Part shown: one piece after another, positions 59,876-64,000 of the stretch
How the letters are laid out: the number at the start of each line of letters is the position of its first letter
How positions within the stretch are numbered: position 1 is the first letter of the stretch
Origin: Paraburkholderia sp. DHOC27
GTDB taxonomy: Bacteria > Pseudomonadota > Gammaproteobacteria > Burkholderiales > Burkholderiaceae
DNA length: 64,000 bases
Reading direction: 5' to 3'
Assembly (NCBI RefSeq): GCF_003429005.1
Contig: NZ_QVQV01000006.1
Location: 1-64,000, forward strand
Made by a program: the position numbers and the translations under genes
Notes under the pieces: model-generated
Seen by the model: only the letters and a program-made list of their open reading frames with translations
Databases searched by the model: none
What the model was told of the DNA's origin: nothing

Positions 59876-60460
59876 ATGGCAACTGCAAAGAAAGCAGCTA
59901 AGAAAGCTCCCGCCAAGAAGGTCGCAGCGAAGAAGGCTGCTCCGGCGAAGAAGGCCGCTGCAAAGAAAGTCGCAGTGAAGAAGGTTGCGGCCAAGAAAGT
60001 CGCGGTGAAGAAGGTTGCAGCGAAGAAAGTCGCAGTGAAGAAGGTTGCTGCGAAGAAAGCTGCACCGGCCAAGAAGGTCGCAGCAAAGAAGGTTGCAGCG
60101 AAGAAAGTCGCAGTGAAGAAGGTTGCTGCGAAGAAGGCTGCACCGGCTAAGAAGGTTGCCGCGAAGAAGGTCGCCAAGAAGGCCGCTGCCAAGAAGGCGC
60201 CTGCGAAGAAGGCTGCCAAGGCTCCTGCGAAGAAGGCCGCCAAGGCCCCTGCGAAGAAGGCTGCGAAGGCCCCCGCGAAGGCTGCGAAAGCCCCCGCTGC
60301 GCCTGCGAAGAAGGCTGCTCCCGCGAAGAAGGCTGTAGCGAAGAAGGCTGCACCGGCTCCGGCTGCTCCCACTGCAACCAGCGCAGCACCGGCCGCTACG
60401 GTGAAGACCGCGTTGAACCCGGCTGCAGCATGGCCGTTCCCGACCGGCAGCCGTCCGTAA
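59876..60460 (+). CDS. Histone H1-like, Lys/Ala-rich nucleoid protein
   Basis: A 194-aa protein made almost wholly of KKAAP, KKVAA and KKVAV pentads, up to about residue 160, similar in style to the C-terminal arm of eukaryotic H1 and to bacterial AlgP/HctB-type proteins. It should bind DNA or other polyanions without a fixed fold. The last 35 residues change to Ala/Pro/Thr and end KTALNPAAAWPFPTGSRP. AAGGAG six bases before the ATG at 59876 makes that start better than the ATG one codon earlier. It has its own terminator. The true number of repeats may vary between strains. Confidence 0.88.
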   Translation: MATAKKAAKKAPAKKVAAKKAAPAKKAAAKKVAVKKVAAKKVAVKKVAAKKVAVKKVAAKKAAPAKKVAAKKVAAKKVAVKKVAAKKAAPAKKVAAKKVAKKAAAKKAPAKKAAKAPAKKAAKAPAKKAAKAPAKAAKAPAAPAKKAAPAKKAVAKKAAPAPAAPTATSAAPAATVKTALNPAAAWPFPTGSRP

Positions 60461-60549
60461 GAAGCTGACGAAGCGGTTAGGCACACCTCGGTGTGTCCGA
60501 TGATTGAGTAGCCTCGCTATTCAAGTTACTCACGCTGCTCAATCACCGT

Positions 60550-60584
60550 CCCGTCGCTGGGTTTCCAGCGGCGGGATTTTTTTT
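60550..60584 (+). terminator. Terminator of the histone-like gene
   Basis: An 11-bp stem CCCGTCGCTGG / CCAGCGGCGGG with one G-T pair and a GTTT loop, followed by eight T. It lies 90 bases behind the stop. Confidence 0.92.
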
Positions 60585-60635
60585 GCCCAAGCTGGAAACC
60601 CGCGCAATGCGACTGCCTCGTCGCACTGACAGCAC

Positions 60636-61574
60636 TTAGGGCAGGTCGTACCCGAATGCCTCTTTGAACCGCTCATTGATCTCCGCGCGGGTCGGCGCGT
60701 AGTTCTGCGGTCCTTGCTGCTCGATCTTCAGTGAACCCATCAAGCTCGCCAGACGGCCCGTGGTGGCCCAGCCGAGTTGCTTCTCGATGCCGTACAGCAG
60801 GCCGCCGCGGAAGGCATCACCGCAACCGGTGGGGTCGAGAATCTGTTTGGCCGGCACCACCGGAATCTCTTCGATGCCGCCCGCATGGTGAATCCGCGCG
60901 CCGTGTTCACCCAGCGTGATGATCAGCGCTTCGACCTTGCCGGCGATCTCTTCAACCGACCAGCCCGTCTTGTCGCTCACCAGCTTGGCTTCGTAGTCGT
61001 TGACCGCGACGTAGGTGGCCAACTCGATCATGCGGCGCAGCGTTGCGCCGTCGAACAGCGGCAGACCTTGGCCCGGATCGAAGATGAACGGCACGCCCGC
61101 TGCGGCGAGGCGTTCGGCGTGCTCGGTCATGGCCTGGTAGCCGTCCGGCCCGACGATGGCGAGCGTGATGTCTTTCGCTTCGTCCGCGTGGTTCAGATGC
61201 GCCTGCATCATCGCGCCGGGGTGGAAGGCGGTGATCTGGTTGTTCTCCAGATCGGTGGTGATCATGGCCTGGGCGGAATACGTGTCCTCCAGAACCAGCA
61301 CATGCTCACGCGACAGACCAAGCTGGTCGAAGCGGTCCAGGTAAAGCTGCGCGTCGATGGCGCCGAGCGCACCCATGATGCGCGCATCGCCGCCGAGCAG
61401 GTGCAGCGAATAGCCCATGTTGCCGGCGCAGCCGCCGAACTCGCGGCGCATGGTCGGCACGAGAAAGCTGACGTTCAGGATATGGACCTGCTCCGGCAGG
61501 ATGTGCTCCCGGAAGCGGCCTTCAAAGGTCATGATGTTGTCGTACGCGAGCGAGCCGCAAATGAGCGTAGCCAA
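60636..61574 (-). CDS. PfkB family carbohydrate kinase, adenosine kinase-like
   Basis: A 312-aa ribokinase-fold sugar kinase. The N-terminal strand ATLICGSLAYDNIMTF, FGGCAGNMGYSL (PfkB signature 1 region) and signature 2 DPTGCGDAFRGG (247-258), with catalytic Asp253, are clear. Relatives are annotated as adenosine kinase, but substrate cannot be settled here. The start is a TTG at 61574, needed to include the first conserved strand, with AGGA about ten bases upstream. It lies 92 bases behind tpx on the same strand. Confidence 0.88.
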   Translation of the reverse strand: MATLICGSLAYDNIMTFEGRFREHILPEQVHILNVSFLVPTMRREFGGCAGNMGYSLHLLGGDARIMGALGAIDAQLYLDRFDQLGLSREHVLVLEDTYSAQAMITTDLENNQITAFHPGAMMQAHLNHADEAKDITLAIVGPDGYQAMTEHAERLAAAGVPFIFDPGQGLPLFDGATLRRMIELATYVAVNDYEAKLVSDKTGWSVEEIAGKVEALIITLGEHGARIHHAGGIEEIPVVPAKQILDPTGCGDAFRGGLLYGIEKQLGWATTGRLASLMGSLKIEQQGPQNYAPTRAEINERFKEAFGYDLP

Positions 61575-61620
61575 GGCGAGTAGTCCTGTAGAGATCGAAT
61601 AGAGAAGCGCGCGAAGATGC

Positions 61621-61648
61621 GAAAACGCCGCGCACGAGGCGCGGCGCT
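61621..61648 (-). terminator. Terminator of tpx
   Basis: On the minus strand the stem CGCCGCGC/GCGCGGCG with a CTCGT loop is followed by TTTT. It lies about 20 bases behind the tpx stop. Confidence 0.78.
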
Positions 61649-61666
61649 TGAGCAGGCGCGAGACGC

Positions 61667-62167
61667 TTACTTGAGTGCGGCGAGCGCGGCGTCGTAGTTC
61701 GGCTCGTTCTTGATTTCGCCGACGAGTTCAGCGTGCACGACGTTGTCGTTCTCGTCGATGACCACCACGGCGCGTGCCGTCAGGCCGGTCAGCGGGCCGC
61801 TCGTCACGTCGACGCCGTACGCCTTCGCGAAGTCGTGGCCGCGGAACGTCGAAGCGGTCGAGACGTTTTCGATGCCTTCGGTCGTGCAGAAGCGCGATGC
61901 CGCGAACGGCAGGTCGCCCGAGATGACGACCACGGCGGTGTTCGACAGCTTGCCGGCGGCTTCGTTGAACTTGCGCGTCGAGGTGGCGCAGGTCGGCGTA
62001 TCGAGGCTCGGCACGATGTTCAGCACTTTGCGCTTGCCGGCGAAATCGGCCAGCGTGACCGGCTTCAGATCCTTGCCGACCAGCGAGAATGCGGGCGCCT
62101 TCTGGCCAACGGTCGGGAACGTGCCGCTTACTTCGATCGGGTTACCACCCAGCGTGACTTGACTCAT
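61667..62167 (-). CDS. tpx: Thiol peroxidase
   Basis: A 166-aa atypical two-cysteine peroxiredoxin. The peroxidatic Cys60 is in [15 protein letters not shown], and the resolving Cys94 in [13 protein letters not shown]; both positions match the E. coli protein. It reduces lipid and alkyl hydroperoxides with thioredoxin. The ATG at 62167 has GGAG at good distance. It is the second thiol peroxidase in the window, after the Prx5-type gene at 25925. Confidence 0.96.
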   Translation of the reverse strand: MSQVTLGGNPIEVSGTFPTVGQKAPAFSLVGKDLKPVTLADFAGKRKVLNIVPSLDTPTCATSTRKFNEAAGKLSNTAVVVISGDLPFAASRFCTTEGIENVSTASTFRGHDFAKAYGVDVTSGPLTGLTARAVVVIDENDNVVHAELVGEIKNEPNYDAALAALK

Positions 62168-62249
62168 GTTGTGCTCCGAAGATTTGTCAGGGATTGACGG
62201 TGAACGCGCCCGATAGACCCCCGGGCGCGCATGAAGATGACGCTTGTGT

Positions 62250-63497
62250 TCAAGGATAGAAAATCTGTACGCGGAAGTTCGAGGCGATCGCGTCGCCGGT
62301 ATCCAGATGCACGATCATGGTTTGCGTCGTGCGTGCGGGCAGGCCCGCCGCGATCGGCGTACCAGGCTTTACGTAGTCCTGCGGGAACAGCACGCGGCGC
62401 ACGGCGACGTTGTTCTGACTGTCGAGCAAGGTGAGTTCGATGGCCGGATAGGCGAGCGCCACGTTGTAGCGGTTGCGCAGCGGCATCTTCAGTTCGAGCT
62501 TGTGCGGGCCGTCGATCTGCCGCAAATCGGATGGCTCGACCTGCAGGCCGTCAATGTCGTGCGGCGGCGTGACGTCACAGTTGAACTGCTCGCAGGCCTG
62601 CGCGTAGAGCGGCTGCGAGCCCGGCCAGTACACCATGATGGTTTCGCGTTGCCACCAGGCAAGCTGCGCCAGCAGCACAACGAACAGGATCAAGGCGACC
62701 AGCGAGCCGAAGATTTTCCAGCCAATCCGGCTGGGCGGCGGCGCGCGCGTTTCGCGGACCACGGCGAACGGATCGGTGTCGTCCTCTGGCGGGTGCGCGG
62801 CAAACGGGGAGGCCGCAGCGGCGGCGGGTGCCGCCTCCGTCGTGCCGAAATGCGGCTCGGAGTCGGGCGTGGTGCGCAGCGTGGCGGCTGCGGCCTGTGC
62901 GTCCTGCAGGTCGGGTTCGTCGTCCACCGCGCGGGTGTTCGGCCGCCAGACCGGCGGCGTCTTGTTGTCCGCGTGGGCGTCGGTGGTGCCGCTGAACACC
63001 GGCTCGTCATGCGTCGCAGCGGCTTCGTTCACCGCTGCGTGCGGCGCGGAAGGCTCGTACGCATGCCGGGGGGTGACAGCGACGCCGGCCGCAACTGGCG
63101 TGAGCGGCAGGTTGTTGGCGTTATGCAGGAGACGGTTGTCGATGGCGGCGTCAGGGGGCGGCGCCCAGGGGTCCCAGGCATCCCTGCCGAAACTCGGCCA
63201 GTATTGCGCCGGGTTATCGCCGGTGCCGGCGTTCTGGCCGCCCTCAGCGTTCGTGCCGCTAGCGGCGCCCGAACTTGCGCTGACGCCGCGGCCCGAGGTC
63301 AACGCGGTGGCGGCTTCGGCGGAGAGCGGCGCTGCCGTGCTGAAGTCGGCGCCATCTTCGATTTCGTACAGGCTGCTCGATGCGTCGAACACTTCGTTGC
63401 AGTGCCCACATCGCACCAGCCCGCGACGCAGCGCGAGGTGCGCCGGTTGGAGCCGGAAGACGGTTTCGCAGAAGGGACAGCGCGTCGCCAGATGCAT
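62250..63497 (-). CDS. Zinc-ribbon and DUF3426 domain membrane protein
   Basis: A 415-aa protein. An N-terminal MJ0042-type zinc ribbon with Cys7, Cys10, Cys30 and Cys33 (RCPFC, RCGHC) is followed by about 215 low-complexity residues rich in Ala, Pro and Asp. One membrane helix (about 261-282) and a C-terminal DUF3426 domain, probably periplasmic, end the chain. Its function is unknown. It sits between prmA and tpx on the same strand, 69 bases behind prmA, a linkage common in Burkholderiales. Confidence 0.88.
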   Translation of the reverse strand: MHLATRCPFCETVFRLQPAHLALRRGLVRCGHCNEVFDASSSLYEIEDGADFSTAAPLSAEAATALTSGRGVSASSGAASGTNAEGGQNAGTGDNPAQYWPSFGRDAWDPWAPPPDAAIDNRLLHNANNLPLTPVAAGVAVTPRHAYEPSAPHAAVNEAAATHDEPVFSGTTDAHADNKTPPVWRPNTRAVDDEPDLQDAQAAAATLRTTPDSEPHFGTTEAAPAAAAASPFAAHPPEDDTDPFAVVRETRAPPPSRIGWKIFGSLVALILFVVLLAQLAWWQRETIMVYWPGSQPLYAQACEQFNCDVTPPHDIDGLQVEPSDLRQIDGPHKLELKMPLRNRYNVALAYPAIELTLLDSQNNVAVRRVLFPQDYVKPGTPIAAGLPARTTQTMIVHLDTGDAIASNFRVQIFYP

Positions 63498-63566
63498 ATT
63501 GAGCCGGATGGCCGGAGGCCCGTTGGTTGGACAATACGCCTTATTCTAATGGCTTTCGCCAGGCGT

Positions 63567-64000
63567 TCAGCGACGTGTTCCAGTCAGGCATACCCAGCCT
63601 TCGTGTTCACGCCAGACTCCAATGTCGATCCACTGCTGATAAACCCGCGCCACTTCGTCGGCCTGCCGCGCGAGGATGCCGGACAGTGCCAGGCGGCCGC
63701 CCGGTTTCACCTTCGACGACAGCATCGACGCCATCAGCTTGAGCGGATTGGACAGGATGTTCGCGACTACGATGTCGAACTCGCCAGCCGGACAGTCGTC
63801 GGGCAAACCGTAGGTCACCTCGGCGCGGTTGCGCTCACTATTGTGACGCGCGGACTCGACCGCCTGCGGGTCGATGTCGATACCGTAGACCGGATTCGCG
63901 CCGCACTTCTTCGCGAGGATCGCGAGGATGCCCGAACCGCAGCCATAGTCGAGCACCGATTGGTTGTGCTGCACCGACTGCTCGAGCCACTCCATACAGA
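63567..64000 (-). CDS. prmA: Ribosomal protein L11 methyltransferase, 5' part outside window
   Basis: The C-terminal 144 codons of an enzyme of about 300 aa that trimethylates ribosomal protein L11. The SAM site [17 protein letters not shown] and the catalytic region [14 protein letters not shown] are present. The reading frame stays open past the window edge (LCMEWLEQS), so the internal Met at 63995 is not the start. Confidence 0.93.
   Translation of the reverse strand, partial: CMEWLEQSVQHNQSVLDYGCGSGILAILAKKCGANPVYGIDIDPQAVESARHNSERNRAEVTYGLPDDCPAGEFDIVVANILSNPLKLMASMLSSKVKPGGRLALSGILARQADEVARVYQQWIDIGVWREHEGWVCLTGTRR

Noticed and set aside
59876-60380. Regular 15-bp repeats considered as a CRISPR or satellite array
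   Set aside because: The repeats are contiguous, have no spacers and keep one open frame of Lys/Ala pentads, so they are coding.
59500-60486. A 328-codon minus-strand frame with long Ala/Phe/Thr repeats
   Set aside because: It is the complement of the Lys/Ala repeat gene; the apparent membrane-like repeats are an artefact of the 15-bp DNA repeat.

Overview
The window is one contiguous piece of a high-GC beta-proteobacterial main chromosome. The porin, the mraZ-to-ftsZ cluster order, the peroxiredoxin between ftsZ and lpxC, the Lys/Ala-rich histone H1-like protein after nrdAB, and the protein sequences throughout point to Burkholderiaceae, most likely Paraburkholderia. It is core genome: I see no prophage, insertion sequence, CRISPR array or genomic island.

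Layout. 1-95: the 3' end of a 5S rRNA and the rrn terminator. 181-7777: metabolic genes (M20 amidohydrolase, molybdopterin oxidoreductase, fadD, a porin, coq7). 8030-25652: the complete division and cell wall (dcw) cluster mraZ-rsmH-ftsL-ftsI-murE-murF-mraY-murD-ftsW-murG-murC-ddlB-ftsQ-ftsA-ftsZ, with seven ATGA start/stop overlaps and a sigma70 promoter covered by four 10-bp MraZ repeats. 25925-34027: a peroxiredoxin, lpxC, a DciA-like helicase loader on the other strand, secA, argJ, a DUF815 ATPase and a MutT-type Nudix protein. 34218-39741 (minus strand): yacG, zapD, coaE and the pilD-pilC-pilB type IV pilus assembly set. 39976-47352: a CNNM/CorC-type membrane protein, tRNA-Pro(CGG), ispB, rplU-rpmA-obg-proB, a CNP1-type lipoprotein and rppH. 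47634-54125: proS, marC, hpt, ffh, a CcsA-like cytochrome c assembly protein, a PP0621-type small protein and ampD. 54244-60584: the class Ia ribonucleotide reductase genes nrdA and nrdB with a complex control region, then the histone H1-like protein. 60636-64000 (minus strand): a PfkB-type kinase, tpx, a zinc-ribbon/DUF3426 membrane protein and the start-truncated prmA.

Functionally the window is dominated by growth-coupled genes: peptidoglycan precursor synthesis and septation (dcw, ampD, ispB for isoprenoid chains), lipid A commitment (lpxC), protein export and membrane insertion (secA, ffh), ribosome parts and assembly (rplU, rpmA, obg, prmA), and dNTP supply (nrdAB).

The most interesting signal is non-coding. 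Just upstream of nrdA, a good sigma70 promoter is overlapped by one of two NrdR-type boxes set 31 bp apart. They are followed by four DnaA-box 9-mers in the same orientation at an exact 12-bp period. This suggests that dNTP synthesis is jointly controlled by nucleotide status (NrdR) and the replication initiator (DnaA).
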